A DNA stretch of 64,000 nucleotides from Mesorhabditis belari (GCA_958450365.1 CAUEEP010000869.1:310001-374000), one strand, 5' to 3'; positions 30,101 through 38,640 are shown, numbered from the stretch's first letter. The notes: generated by a model from the letters alone, not told the origin. Program-made: numbers and translations.

Positions 30101-33100
30101 AGTTAAAAGTTGAAGAGTCAGGCTTTAGACTCATTCTTTTCTTTACTGGTGCTTTCTTTCTCTCTTCCTTTCTCTCTTCCTTTCTCTCTTTCTTTCTCTC
30201 TTCCTTTCTCTCTTCCTTTCTCTCTTCCTTTCTCTCTTTCTTTCTCTCTTCCTCCTTGTCTTTCCCTCTTTCTCTTGAGAAATTAAGCTACCTAAGCTAT
30301 TAAGCTGCTAGAAATTAGTTGAGTGGTTAGAGCAATTAGCAATTGAAATTGCCAATTTCTTGGGAAAAAGATCTAGGGTTCAATCCCGAAAATCTACTTT
30401 TTCTTATCAATTCCTTTACTTCTTTATTACAAAAGTTAAATTTAGATCAAGCTCTTGACTTTGTTTAACCTGGATTATAGGCCTAATCAATAGCCAATAT
30501 CAATATCAAGATCAAATCCGTTTTTTGAAAAGTCAAAAGATGAGCCGAGGCTAGAGGCTGGCGTTAGAGCTTGGACGTGGCTTAAAGGCCTAATAATCCG
30601 GTTGAAAGATCGAGCATTCTTTCGATCAAAAGGTCAAGATCAATATCAAGATCAATATCAAAATCAATATCAATATCAAGATCAAATCCGTGTTTCAGGC
30701 AAAAGATGAGCCAAGGCTACAGGCTGGCGTTAGAGCTTGGAGGTGGCTTAAGAGTTGAAAGATCGAGTATTCTTCCGATCAAAAGGTCAGGATCAATATC
30801 AAGATCAATATCAAGATCAAGATCAAATCCGTGTTTTGAAAAGTCAAAAGATGAGCCAAGGCTACAGGCTGGCGTTAGAGCTTGGAGGTGGCTTAATCCG
30901 GTTGAAAGATCGAGTATTCTTCCGATCAAATAGGTCAAAAAATCGAATAGTGACTAGCAAAAAGCTAGAGCTAATACTTTTCTATGCTTGATTTAACTCA
31001 ATTTTAAATCTTGAAATCTTTTTTTGCTGATATAAACTGATATAAACTGACTGCTTTCGAGTTTCGTCAAAATCAATTGTCGTGTTTCTCGGGAGAGTTG
31101 CAATTTCTTATAGGCGGGATCCCATTTTCGCATCAAATTCAACTTGCAAACCTGAAGAATTTTGTGATAATTGATGATTTGTTAGAAAGACCCAATCACA
31201 CAGCACTCCCAAAATAAAATTGTAAAATAGAAAATTGAAATTAGTATTTTGCCAGGGTTTTTGTTAGGTGATTGCTAAGAAATGGCATTTTTTTTGGCAA
31301 GAAATGGCATTTTTCCCAATCAAACCTTTATTCCGCTCATCATTTTCTCGAAAACATCATAATCTTCCTAATTTTAATACTTTATAATACAGTAATCTAG
31401 AGATTTAAAAGTTATTCAGCTATTCAGCTATTCAGCTAAGCTAGATAATACTTTTAGACGTTTAAAAGTTATTCAGCTAAGCTAGATTGATCTTTGCTTT
31501 GCTGGCTGCTTGATTGATTGATGGTGACCTTTATCAGTCGACTTTTATCTGCTTTTTCCAGTTGCCTATAGTGGTTAGTGGTTAGTATCGTCGTCCCTCA
31601 CCTGCCAGTCCCGGGTTCGATCCCCGGGACTATCATCTTGAGATTTTTTGACAAGTTTTTTTCTTTGACAAGTTATTCAGCTATATAGCTAAGCTAGATA
31701 ATACTTTTAGACGTTTAAAAGTTATTCAGTTAAGCTAGATTGATCTTTGCTTTGCTGATTGATCTTTATCAGTCGACTTTTATCTCCCGATTCCAGTTGC
31801 TTCCGTGGTATAGTGGTTACTATGCTGGTCTCTCGCCTGCCAGAGCCGGGTTCGATCCCCGGGACAACCATTTTTAGATTTTTTGACAAGTTTTTTTTCT
31901 TTGACAAGTTTGGATTGAAGATTGATGTTGAAAAGACATTTTTATATATCTAGATCAGTTTTCTTTGTCACCTTATGACCCTTTTCCATCGCATGATACG
32001 TTTTCTCCAAATCGAGCTCATTTTGTCGGGCATACGTGCTCCTTGAAGCTTTTGAGGAAATCGATGAGTGATGCGAGTGGTATCCTGATGAGCCCGACAC
32101 CGAGGAAAGCTAGAAATTTGAGAAATTCGCTTGTTAAACAAGTAAACAAGTTTATTAAACAAATTTGTTTTTTTATTGGTTTGTTGTTGAAAATCCTTTG
32201 AGCAGACTTTGATCTTGATGAATGAAAGAAAAAGACCTAATGGACTAATGGACTTTTCATTGATTAATGGCTAAAATAAACCCCGCCAATCGATTCTCCG
32301 ACCCCGAAAACCCCCAGGTACAGCTTTTCAGCTCTAAATCTCATTTGGAAGCGATTTACAGAGGAAAAACTAAATCCCCGGGTGTATTCTTTGTGCGGGG
32401 GCATAATCGCTCACTTTCTGGCACACAATCCACACAGATAGGTGCTCCGTTTCGTTGACGTAAAGGAAAAGGACCGGCTAGGGTTTTAGACCATACGGCG
32501 TCACTATGCTCAAATTTTTGAGATCTATTCTTATTTTGTATTGTTGCGTTAAATTTGGGCTTAAATTTAGCCTAAAATTAAAGCATTGTTTAACTGTTAA
32601 ACAGCAGCTAAACTGACAATAATGGCTCTAGAATGACAAAGCTTTATTCTGCTTTATTCTTTATTCTGTCGCTCGTTTGAATAGCCAACGACTTACCCTT
32701 GTCGGCGGCTTGCTTCTCGTGCTCATTTATCCAAATAAACTACTTTCAAAGGTTTAGATTTCAATTTGCATATCAAAATGTTGAAAAAGAATTCAGGAAG
32801 AAAGGGAAGAAGGGGAAGAAAGGGGAAGAAGGGGAAGAAAGGGAAGAAAGGTAAGAAAAGGACACTTTTTGGGGTTATTTCTGGAAAGGCGAGGGGAATT
32901 TTGGCTCAATCGACAAAGGCAAAAAAGACAAAAAGACGAAGAAAAGACGAAGAAAAGAAAGATATTCTGATAAGGATGGGGTGTGAAAATGGGGAGAACA
33001 TTTTTGAAAGTGAGGTAAAAAAAATGGGAGAGAAGAAAAACGTTTTCCTTTTCACGGATTATGCTGAGAAAAGCGCCTTTATCGAGTGGTTGCGTTGATT

Positions 33101-34981
33101 TTTATGAAATCTAAAGGGGAAATTCAAGAAATTTCGAATCAAACTTCGGCTTTTTATTTGAGAAATTCGAAAATATTTGAAAAAAAAGGAAGATTTCAAT
33201 TTGATCTCAAGCTTGGAAACAAGAACAAAGCTAGAGATCGAATTGAAATCAATTTTAATTCGAATTGAAATGGCTATCAATTTTAAAATCAATCACTGTT
33301 TTGAAAGCCAGCTCCCAAATGACTCGAGTTTTTAAATCTTTCCAGACCTAATTAATGGCCTTTTCATTGATTAATTGCTAAAATAAACCCCGCGAATCGA
33401 TTCTCCGACCCCGAAAACCCCCAGGTACAGCTTTTCAGCTCTAAATCTCATTTGGAAGCGATTTACAGAGGAAAAACTAAATCCCCGGTGTTTGTTCTTT
33501 GTGCGAGCGCAATAATCGCTCACTTTCTGGCACACATTCCCGATAGATAGGTTTTCCGTTTCGTTAGCGGAAAGGAAAAGAACCGGCGAACGATTTAGAC
33601 CATACGGCGTTACTATGCTCAAATTTTCGAGATCTTTCCTTATTATATTCTTGCGTTAAATTTGGTTTTAAATTTGGCTTAGTTTGATTCAGAAATTTTT
33701 GAAAATAGATTTCAATTTGATCTCCATTTTGAAATCAAGATCAAGATCATTGTTTTAAAAATTGAAAATTCTTGCTCAAGCTTGCTAGTTAGCTGCCAAA
33801 TGACTCTAGTTTTTAAAGCTTGTACTTTAGTATAAGGAAAGCTTTTCTTCGATTTCGATTTCGATCAGTTGGCTAGGTGCTTTGTTTTTAAGAAAAAGAG
33901 ATTCTACTAAAGTCGACTCTCTATGACGGAATGAAATTTTGGTTCCTCTCTATATAACGGCTATCTAAACGGCTATAAAGCAGCTATATAAACGGCTATA
34001 TACAACGGCTATATTTAACAGCTATATGCAACAGCTATATACAACGGCTATATAGAAGAGCTATATAGAACGGCTATATAGAACGGCTATATACAACGGC
34101 TATATAGAAGAGCTATATAGAACGGCTATATACAACAGCTATATATAACGGCTATATATAACGAAAAAATTCTTTCCCCTCTTCCATTCCGTTATAGAGA
34201 GTCGTAAATTATGAATCGTTTTTCCCTTACCATTAGACTAGTTGGACACGCCGGTCCATTTGCCGCTAGGAATAAAGAACATGCTCGGCGAGACTCGAAC
34301 CCGCAACCACTCACCGGTCGGCTTACTAATGAGCTCCACGTATCCGATTCATGCTTTTAGTTTATCAATATCAAAATATTTAGAATATTAAAATCCTTCT
34401 TATGCTTAATGTCGTAAAAGGCTTTAAATTCAAATTTAAGATTTAAAAAAGGATTAGCAGTAAAAAATAAATTGAGAAATGAGTTTGAAGAGATGAAAAC
34501 AGTTTTCATCGAAACAAAAATGAAACGAGGGAAAGTTTGAGTCCTTGAATTTCGCTCAAGAAACCAAAAAAACATTTGAACGAGATCAGATAAGTGAAAA
34601 GGATCGTGTTTTTAAGGAAAGAAATCTTGCGACAGTTGCCAGCGAGTTCAGAAAGGCAAATTAAGTTGTTAAAATCGAGTTGTAAATTGGATTTTTAAGG
34701 ATTTTAAGGAATTTAAGGAAGTTCAAGGAAGTTCAAGGAAGTTTAAGGAGATTTAACGAGATTTAAGGAGATTTAAGGAGATTTAAGGAGATTTAAGGAG
34801 ATTTAAAGAAATTTAAAGAAATTTAAAGAAATTTAAGGAAATTTAAGGAAATTTAAGGAGATTTAAGGAAGTTTAAGGAGATTTAAGGAGATTTAAGGAA
34901 GTTTAAGGAAGTTTAAGGAAGTTTAAGCAAATTTAAAGATATTTCTATCATTTCCTCTGTACTCACCGTGCCTTTCCGCAT
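9135..34981 (-). CDS. plc-3: Phospholipase C-gamma, complete gene, 38 coding exons
   Basis: Hydrolyses PIP2 to IP3 and diacylglycerol downstream of tyrosine kinases. Exons, 5' to 3': 34967-34981, 31972-32109, 31052-31151, 29703-29773, 29178-29301, 28537-28678, 28178-28322, 27993-28102, 27843-27942, 26275-26390, 25720-25805, 25563-25629, 24951-25025, 23575-23641, 23171-23321, 23034-23110, 22546-22614, 20936-20998, 20753-20836, 17898-18048, 17559-17709, 17207-17329, 16920-17064, 16380-16472, 15940-16052, 15734-15868, 15149-15225, 14907-15046, 14460-14552, 13788-13898, 13581-13718, 11951-12028, 11586-11664, 11394-11476, 10467-10548, 10227-10357, 10048-10130, 9135-9276. Sum 3948 nt, 1315 residues. 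Domains: PH 80-200, EF-hands 200-330, catalytic X 345-500 (His352 in SSHNTY, ELDCWDG, His404 in IYHG), split PH, nSH2 (FLVRES 617-622), cSH2 (YLIRHSS), SH3 825-885, Y 975-1090 and C2 to 1240. Full family length. Start taken as the in-frame ATG of the most 5' phase-matching exon. Weak points: the 15734 donor and the tail. Confidence 0.93.
9320..9405. repeat. Short repeat GATTCTATCGTTAGAATCC
   Basis: Four to five copies; the unit is itself nearly palindromic. In the last plc-3 intron. Confidence 0.6.
9885..10035. repeat. Purine-rich repeat AGGAAAGGATAAGAA
   Basis: Seven or more 15-bp purine units, then GACAAGCTTAACAAA variants. In the last plc-3 intron. Confidence 0.8.
10829..10905 (+). pseudogene. 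tRNA-like sequence
   Basis: A box TAGCTCAGTGGTAAAGC and B box GAGTTCGATCCCGGAT; the anticodon arm is expanded and mispaired. In a plc-3 intron, antisense. Confidence 0.5.
10993..11215. mobile_element. Foldback element (CTTGGGTAATT family), single copy
   Basis: Begins AACTTGGGTAATTAAACCGA and ends with the reverse complement GGTTTAATTACCCAA. The central turn lies near 11100-11115 (GAACGCACGATC and GGTGCGTTC). It is inside the plc-3 intron within the C2-domain coding region. Confidence 0.75.
12243..12480. repeat. Dispersed repeat G, copy 1
   Basis: Shares GGCCCCGAAAACCCCCAGGT (with one difference), TTTAGCTCTAAATCTGAT, and TCGCTCGCTTTCTGGCACA with the copies at 32218-32520 and 33350-33650. More diverged than the other two. 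Non-coding, in a plc-3 intron. Confidence 0.6.
12720..12915. repeat. GC-rich 37-bp minisatellite beside the mariner
   Basis: Four units of GGACGTCCGGATCGGAGATG plus GACGTCTCCTCAGGTTC. Rich in palindromic GGACGTCC and GACGTC sites and much GC-richer than its surroundings. Confidence 0.85.
12926..13505 (+). mobile_element. Non-autonomous mariner, 580 bp, TA target duplication
   Basis: The ends are inverted repeats of about 27 bp beginning TTAGGTGTGTGAAAA and are nearly identical (one GG/AG difference in the first 20 bases). TA flanks both sides (12924-12925 and 13506-13507). It contains the DNA-binding-domain frame at 13111-13476 and nothing else recognisable. It sits in a plc-3 intron (between exons 11951-12028 and 13581-13718), directly beside a GC-rich 37-bp minisatellite. 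The intact TIRs and reading frame suggest a recent insertion. Confidence 0.85.
13111..13476 (+). CDS. Mariner-derived DNA-binding-domain protein (no catalytic domain)
   Basis: An intact 121-codon frame starting [20 protein letters not shown] and ending KWIPHKC. It matches the N-terminal double helix-turn-helix of mariner/SETMAR-type transposases: an acidic helix with [14 protein letters not shown], the [19 protein letters not shown] linker region with a GRP motif (RGGRP), then a second HTH with STSSEIG and STVRKRL. In full transposases the sequence after KWIPH continues into the DDE domain; here it stops at once and the right inverted repeat follows. It lies inside an intact 580-bp TIR element in a plc-3 intron, on the strand opposite to plc-3. 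If expressed it could bind the TIRs and act as a repressor; that is inference. It could simply be an internal-deletion derivative. Confidence 0.75.
   Translation: MVYTSVVIRSNLLYEFKNGLKAAEAARRIRNAFGEDAVTDDTARFWFQRFKGGNESLEDEPRGGRPETCPDDQIRCCLLENPRSTSSEIGLTLNCDGSTVRKRLNAMNFIKKLDKWIPHKC
14085..14395. repeat. 22-bp minisatellite
   Basis: About fourteen units of CCTGGATGGCCTAGACTAG. In a plc-3 intron in the Y-domain region. Confidence 0.85.
14825..14895 (-). pseudogene. tRNA-like sequence, sense to plc-3
   Basis: GTGGCCGACTGGCTAAGAAC and GAGGGTTCGATCCCACG. It starts directly after the donor of exon 14907-15046, so it would form the first part of that intron. Confidence 0.5.
15254..15562 (-). repeat. 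Degenerate GCCTAA array
   Basis: About fifty degenerate units, interrupted at 15485-15530 by CTTAGTGCGAGGCGCTAGCT, a sequence with a local palindrome. In the plc-3 intron next to the SH3 exons. Confidence 0.85.
16055..16115. repeat. GAAGCTAGATAAT short tandem repeat
   Basis: Four 13-bp copies just after a plc-3 acceptor in the SH3 region. Confidence 0.7.
16640..16815. repeat. 18-bp minisatellite
   Basis: Ten units of AATAGTTAGCAATGGCTC, almost without variation. 16500-16600 before it is CT-rich. Confidence 0.85.
17431..17503 (+). pseudogene. tRNA-like sequence (Leu/Ser-type D arm)
   Basis: ATGGCCGAGTGGCTAAGAGC and AAGGGTTCGATCCCAG are intact A and B boxes; the acceptor stem does not pair. 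Between the two SH2 coding parts of plc-3. Confidence 0.55.
18473..18698. repeat. 18-bp minisatellite inside the mariner composite
   Basis: Twelve near-identical units of GATGATCTTGAAGCTCTA. It is open on both strands and would read DDLEAL or DHLELQ repeats; I treat these as artefacts of an 18-bp unit. Confidence 0.88.
19517..19700 (+). pseudogene. Mariner transposase fragment
   Basis: In one forward frame the sequence reads [18 protein letters not shown], then [12 protein letters not shown], the region around the second catalytic Asp of mariner transposases. It is cut at both ends: the left end joins a mariner TIR start and the right end runs directly into a repeated block of the host element. 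There is no start codon or full domain, so this is a fossil. Confidence 0.8.
21516..21870. repeat. Repeat K, copy 1 (short minisatellite version)
   Basis: Starts GAATGCTTGCTTGAGATTTT, holds about four units of a 20-bp minisatellite (TTTCACTACGCTTAGCTACG), then a conserved AT-rich block, then a perfect 38-bp palindrome at about 21757-21794 (AAGCTTAAAAGCTCAACAA and its complement). Matches 48615-49040 closely. Confidence 0.8.
21900..22160. repeat. MITE L, diverged copy
   Basis: Contains ATCTCGAGAACCACTTATCA, CCTATCGATGTGAGGT and ACGATGAGATCTTTCAGGGG, the core of the family. The left end matches the family TIR (TTTTCTCTAATACTAGTGCACCC); the right end passes into the large inverted repeat. Confidence 0.6.
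22739..22808 (-). pseudogene. tRNA-like sequence, possible anticodon CCT
   Basis: GCCCCCATGGCCGAGTGGTT, loop CTCCTAG and CACGGGTTCGATCCC. Two anticodon-stem mismatches and about two in the acceptor stem. Long-variable-arm style D region with a short variable region. Confidence 0.5.
23345..23570. repeat. GAGCTTTGAGAGCTTTAG degenerate repeat
   Basis: Many AGCTTT-based units between two X-domain exons of plc-3. Confidence 0.8.
23760..23935. repeat. MITE L, truncated copy
   Basis: Shares CTCGATAACCGCTTATCAGA and ACCTATCGATGTGGGGTCGG with the family; the TIRs are not intact. In a plc-3 intron in the X-domain region. Confidence 0.55.
24425..24885. repeat. Inverted array of TCTGGACAATCTAAGCT units
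   Basis: Seven or so 17-bp units run forward to about 24550, then in reverse from about 24595 to 24775, then forward again to about 24850. CGATGCGTAGATTG and its complement mark the turning points. Such arms would form long hairpins. In a plc-3 intron. 24310-24425 just upstream resembles the block repeated in the nested mariner. Confidence 0.75.
25200..25540. repeat. TCTAGACTCTAA minisatellite
   Basis: Higher-order repeat of CTAATCTAGACTCTAAACTA units. In a plc-3 intron. Confidence 0.85.
25835..26270. repeat. TACTGTAG cluster
   Basis: Over twenty TTACTGTA or TACTGTAG motifs at irregular 10-25 bp spacing, between the two catalytic-histidine exons of plc-3. Confidence 0.75.
26500..27637 (-). 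mobile_element. Mariner (DD34D) element with internal rearrangement
   Basis: Inverted repeats of about 33 bp starting TTGGGTTGATGCATAATTAT lie at both ends, with TA on each side (26498-26499, 27638-27639). The minus strand encodes a transposase. The N-terminal HTH region sits near 27420-27531 ([19 protein letters not shown]) and the catalytic domain at 26592-27278. Between them is a 95-bp copy (27327-27421) of the 3' coding segment at 26701-26795, so the frame is broken. The element lies in the plc-3 intron between the exons for the last EF-hand region and the first catalytic histidine. Confidence 0.9.
26592..27278 (-). pseudogene. Mariner transposase catalytic domain
   Basis: A 228-codon open frame covering the DDE domain: GDESW (first Asp), HHDNARPHV (second Asp), then TDYHV, whose Asp lies 34 residues after the second, as in DD34D mariners. 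The usual SPDLAP is SPTEAP here. The tail ends GGEYAPE. The frame lacks the HTH because an internal 95-bp duplication replaced the linker coding sequence upstream, so a functional full-length enzyme is unlikely from this copy. Confidence 0.85.
28400..28510. repeat. TACTGTAA cluster
   Basis: Six TTACTGTAA motifs immediately 3' of the plc-3 exon 28537-28678 on the coding strand. Confidence 0.65.
28735..28808 (+). pseudogene. tRNA-like sequence
   Basis: GACTGATTGGTAGAGCG and CACGGGTTCGAATCCCGGCG; acceptor ends do not pair. In a plc-3 intron, close to exon 28537-28678. Confidence 0.5.
28845..29172. repeat. AAAGGCTTTC/AAAGCTTTC minisatellite
   Basis: About thirty units of 11 bp (AAAGGCTTCCA, AAAGCTTTCAG). 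In a plc-3 intron in the PH region. Confidence 0.85.
30130..30275. repeat. Polypyrimidine repeat
   Basis: CTTCCTTTCTCT units on the + strand, so purine-rich in the plc-3 transcript. Confidence 0.8.
30313..30393 (+). pseudogene. tRNA-like sequence
   Basis: TGAGTGGTTAGAGCAATTAG and CTAGGGTTCAATCCCGA with an AT-rich middle. Confidence 0.45.
30480..30945. repeat. Triplicated 130-150 bp unit
   Basis: Three copies of AAAAGATGAGCCAAGGCTAC, GGCTGGCGTTAGAGCTTGGA and GATCGAGTATTCTTCCGATC, joined by short CAATATCAAGAT repeats. Non-coding, in a plc-3 intron. Confidence 0.85.
31563..31632 (+). pseudogene. tRNA-like sequence, Gly/Asp-type
   Basis: TAGTGGTTAGTATCGTCG, then CACCTGCCAGTCCCGGGTTC with a long T-stem. 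Part of the tandem duplication at 31390-31910. Confidence 0.5.
31799..31869 (+). pseudogene. tRNA-Gly(GCC)-like sequence
   Basis: GCTTCCGTGGTATAGTGGTT, then CTCGCCTGCCAGAG and CCGGGTTCGATCCCCGG. The anticodon loop CTGCCA fits Gly(GCC), but the anticodon stem and acceptor are unpaired. Confidence 0.5.
32218..32520. repeat. Dispersed repeat G, copy 2
   Basis: About 300 bp, near-identical to 33350-33650: TTTTCATTGATTAATGGCTA, then CCCCGAAAACCCCCAGGTAC, and ending ATACGGCGTCACTATGCTCA. No TIRs noticed. In the first plc-3 intron. Confidence 0.7.
33350..33650. repeat. Dispersed repeat G, copy 3
   Basis: Second near-identical copy, about 1.1 kb from copy 2 and in the same orientation, so probably a recent local duplication or twin insertion. 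Confidence 0.7.
33914..34204. mobile_element. MITE with 20-bp TIR and CTATATAACGG repeats
   Basis: Left CGACTCTCTATGACGGAATG and right CATTCCGTTATAGAGAGTCG are complementary apart from one position. Between them are about fifteen degenerate CTATATACAACGG units. In the first plc-3 intron. Confidence 0.7.
34282..34346 (-). pseudogene. tRNA-like sequence
   Basis: Minus strand GTGGAGCTCATTAGTAAGC and TGCGGGTTCGAGTCTCGC. In the first plc-3 intron. Confidence 0.5.
34690..34935. repeat. GGAAATTTAA 12-bp repeat
   Basis: About twenty units of GGAGATTTAA or GGAAGTTTAA, next to the presumed plc-3 start exon. Confidence 0.85.
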
Positions 34982-35210
34982 TGGAAATCCGTCTTTGCCC
35001 GTTTTGCCTCTCTTTGCCGATCGCTCGATCTTTCAAGACTTCAAAAACCTTAATCTAAATAAAGATAAGATAATATCTCTATTATGAGCCTTTTCTATTA
35101 TATTTTTCTATTAAACGACTAGCTTAGGATTCAAATTTTTTTGAATAATTGAAGTGCTTAGCTCTTGTAAGAAACCAGCTCTTAAAACCAGCCTTTAAAT
35201 GAGTAGTCAA

Positions 35211-35575
35211 ACTTTACAAACCCATAACTTTACCCAGAGACAATATTATTCTAAACTTTTTATATCATTGCAAAGAGAAGATTTTAGGCTTTCAAATAAT
35301 ACCAAAGAAAGCTTAATTGGATAATCCAGTCCAAGAAAATCAAGGCTAACGCAGCAACCGATGCCGATCCAACTCAAGTGCAGTGTTAGCTGGTTTTCTA
35401 GGCAATGAAAAATCCAATTAGTCTTTATTTCGTATCATTTGAAAGCCTAAAATCTTCTCTTTACAATGATATAAAAAGTTTAGAAGAATATTGCCTCTGG
35501 GTAAAGTTATGGGTTTTTAAAGTGTGACGATTCAAACGACAAAGGTCGAGTAATCGTTTTGACTTATGCAATTCA
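35211..35575. mobile_element. Foldback element H, copy 1
   Basis: The arms (AACCCATAACTTTACCCAGA and its reverse complement near 35500-35515) enclose inverted copies of GATTTTAGGCTTTCAAAT and a centre with GCAACCGATGCCGATCCAAC. About 365 bp, near-identical to 38262-38640. Non-coding. Confidence 0.75.
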
Positions 35576-35995
35576 CTTTTTAAGTTTAAAAATTGAATAA
35601 ATTTGATAAATTTGATAAATATGATTAATTCTTTTAATTAAATAATAGAAAAGAAGAAAATTTGAAAGAAAATAGTATTGATTTGAATGAAAATTGATGG
35701 TAAAGACGGCGGATTTCCGAAATGTTTTCATTTCGGCGATTTTCGCAACAATTCAATATGAAAAAAAAAGCAATTTTTGATATAATTTTGATATATATTT
35801 GTTCGCAAATTGAATTTATTTGAAAAAAAAAAGCGTTTACCTGTCGTCTTTCGTTATTCCATTGAGGTTGAGAAAAAGAATTTCATCAGATGAATGATCT
35901 GTAAACTTTTCATTTACAAAACACTACTACAAACTACAAACTACTACAAACGTAAACTCGAAACGCTTCTAATTTCGTTTAAATCTAATTAAGAG

Positions 35996-36092
35996 GATCT
36001 ATAGCTTAGATCTATAGATCACTATAGATCTATAGATAGATCTATAGATCTATAGATAGATCTAAAGCTATAGATCACTAGAAAGATTGCTT
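35996..36092. repeat. Palindromic ATCTATAGATC repeat
   Basis: Repeated TAGATCTATAGATC, self-complementary throughout. Confidence 0.75.
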
Positions 36093-36216
36093 TTACAAGT
36101 TTTTTATAAGTTTTAAGCAATAAATACATAAAGTTCTTTATCTTTGACAATGTTTTTAGACCATCAAAAGTCTTAGAAGGGTTTTTAAATCAGAAAAACA
36201 AAAAAAAATCGAAACA

Positions 36217-36690
36217 TTGAAATATAAGGAAATAAAGAAGGAAAGAAGGAGAGAACGGAAGAAAGAAGGGAGAGAAAGTACGGAAGAAAGAAGGAAAGAA
36301 GGAGAGAACGGAAGAAAGAACGAAAGAAAGTACGGAAGAAAGAAGGAAAGAAGGAGAGAACGGAAGAAAGAAAGAAGTACGGAAGAAGAAGGAAAGAAGG
36401 AGAGAACGGAAGAAAGAAGGAGAGAAAGTACGGAAGAAAGAAGGAAAGAAGGAGAGAACGGAAGAAAGAACGAAAGAAAGTACGGAAGAAAGAAGGAAAG
36501 AAGGAGAGAACGGAAGAAAGAAGGAGAGAAAGAACGGAAGAAAGAACGAAAGAAAGTACGGAAGAAAGAACGGAAGAAAGAAGGAAAGAACGGAAGAAAG
36601 AACAGAAGAAAGAACGGAAGAAAGAACGGAAGTAAGAAGGAGAGAAAGAAAGAAAGAAAGAAAGAAAGAGAGAAAGAAAAGATAATTAAA
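36217..36690. repeat. Purine tract GAAAGAAGGAAAG
   Basis: Strand-biased A/G repeat of about 470 bp with ACGGAAGAAAGAA units. Its 169-codon open frame of Lys, Glu and Arg is a by-product. Confidence 0.85.
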
Positions 36691-37030
36691 AATAAATTAT
36701 TAAAGAAAAATTTGTCTTTAAAATGATTATTTGAATTTTAAAAAGAAAACTTTTCATTTAAAAGCCTCAAAAAAAATGTTCAACTGAAATCTTTATGAAA
36801 AGTGGTTCATTCTCTGAATCATTTCAATTTCTTATCAAATTTTTTTCTTCTTTTTCTTTTTCAAAATCTAATCCGATCAAACGCAATCATTTTTTACTCT
36901 TTTTTTTTCATTACTTTCCTGTTATTTTAAACTATTAAACCTAAAAAGAAATGATTTTTTGAAATGACGTCATAGAAGGAATTGTGATAGAATTGTAATA
37001 GAATAAAATTGACGACAAAGTAAAACGTAT

Positions 37031-37112
37031 CTCGGCAGAAGGGATCGAACCCTCCACCCCGGCCTCTCGACCTTTTTGCATTCCGACGCTCTAACCACTG
37101 AGCTATCGGGTA
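37031..37112 (-). pseudogene. tRNA-like sequence with longer variable region
   Basis: GATAGCTCAGTGGTTAGAGC and GGAGGGTTCGATCCCTTC; the T arm pairs, the acceptor does not. A truncated relative in opposite orientation is at about 37505-37560, another at 37345-37395, so this family has spread locally. Confidence 0.55.
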
Positions 37113-37864
37113 TCTGCTCGGCGGTCTCGTAACTTTCAGCCTAATACCCTGAACTCTCTTTTTCGTCTCTACCAAGCACTTAATTGATGATTAAGTGATG
37201 ATCGACTTTAAATTGATCGCCCACCCGAAATCTGTGTCAAATATTGTTTTCTATAATGTTTTTTTCTTTCATTATTCACTTATGAGCTTGATTTTTTGCA
37301 TAGATTCTGTTAAAATCTGTTATCTGATCTGTTAAAAATCTAAAAATCTCGAATAGCTCAGTGGCTCAGTGGTTAGAGGATCGAACGAAATGGAAAAAGG
37401 TCGAGTCACTGAAAGCCATGAAATTTTGGCTACGCTGCTAGACCAAAAAGAGAGTTCAGGTTATTAGACTGAAAGTCACGAAATCTTCACGAAATTTGAA
37501 AGTCTCTGAAAGAAAGAAATCTCTGAGCAGATACCCGATAGCTCAATAGTTAGAGCATCGGAATGCAAAAAGGTCATTGAAAGTCATGAAATCTTGCCTA
37601 CGCTGGCAGAGACAAAAAAAAAGAGAGAATTCAAAGGAGAAGAGACGGGTTTAACGTTAATCAATAAAACTCTTTATCGACATTAGCTGTACTCGAATCT
37701 GTAAACGCATAGCTTCTAGTACACTAGAGACTTCATTTTCTAGTAAAAGCAAGAAGAAAAGTTGAGAAAAAGTGCGGAATTCAGCGCGTTAGAAATGTGG
37801 TGGGTTTAGAAATTGGAAACACAAATTACATAAATCTATAATAGAAATCTTCTTTTAAAGGCAT

Positions 37865-38032
37865 TTATCTTGTTGACAATTATTGGTCTTGTTGACATCT
37901 TGTTGTCTTGTTGTTCTTGTTGACATCTTGTTGTCTTGTTGTTCTTGTTGACATCTTGTTGTTCTTGTTGTTCTTGTTGACATCTTGTTGTCTTGTTGTT
38001 CTTGTTGACATCTTGTTGACAATTATTCAAAA
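37865..38032. repeat. TCTTGTTGACATCTTGTTGT repeat
   Basis: Eight to nine units mixing CTTGTTGTT and CTTGTTGACAT. Confidence 0.85.
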
Positions 38033-38261
38033 AAAAATTAATTGACATTAAAAGAGAGAAAAGAAAAGATGAAAATTGAGAATTGACTTGAAATTGAGCA
38101 AAAAAAAAAGCCTGAAATCTCCTCTTTAGAGGAGATGTAAAGAGGAGGTTTCAGGCTTTCAAATAATAGCAAATAAAGCTTAATTGGAAAATCCGATCCA
38201 AGAAAATCAGAGCCAACTCTGAGCAAATGAGGCAAATCGGTTACTCGACCTTTGTTGTTTG

Positions 38262-38640
38262 ACTCGTCACACTTTAAAGACCCAAAAATTTACCCAGAGG
38301 CAATATTCTTCTAAACTTTTTATATCATTGTAAAGAAAAGATTTTAGGCTTTCAAATAATACCAAAGAAAGCTTAATTGGATAATCCAGTCCAAGAAAAT
38401 CAAGGCTAACGCAGCAACCGATGCCGATCCAACTCAAGTGCAGTGTTAGCTGGTTTTCTAGGCAATGAAAAATCCAATTAGTCTTTATTTCATATCATTT
38501 GAAAGCCTAAAATCTTTTCTTTACAATGATATAAAAAGTTTAGAAGAATATTGCCTCTTGGTAAAGTTATGGGTTTTTAAAGTGTGACGATTCAAACGAC
38601 AAAGGTCGAGTAATCGTTTTGACTTATGCAATTCATTTTT
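38262..38640. mobile_element. Foldback element H, copy 2
   Basis: Only scattered base differences from the copy at 35211-35575, in the same orientation 3 kb away. The preceding 38100-38260 holds a rearranged partial copy (GGTTTCAGGCTTTCAAATAA onward). A diverged trace is also seen at 50820-50890. Confidence 0.75.

Larger units (their letters stand above)
31390..31910. repeat. Tandem duplication of about 250 bp, each unit with a tRNA-like sequence
   Basis: Unit 1 from about 31425 and unit 2 from about 31678 share CTTTTAGACGTTTAAAAGTT, TTTATCAGTCGACTTTTATC, a tRNA-like stretch and GATTTTTTGACAAGTTTTTT. The tRNA-like parts have diverged more than their flanks. Confidence 0.8.

Noticed and set aside
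36217..36726. 169-codon Lys/Glu/Arg-rich open frame
   Set aside because: Entirely made of a purine simple repeat; no non-repetitive coding sequence or splice context.
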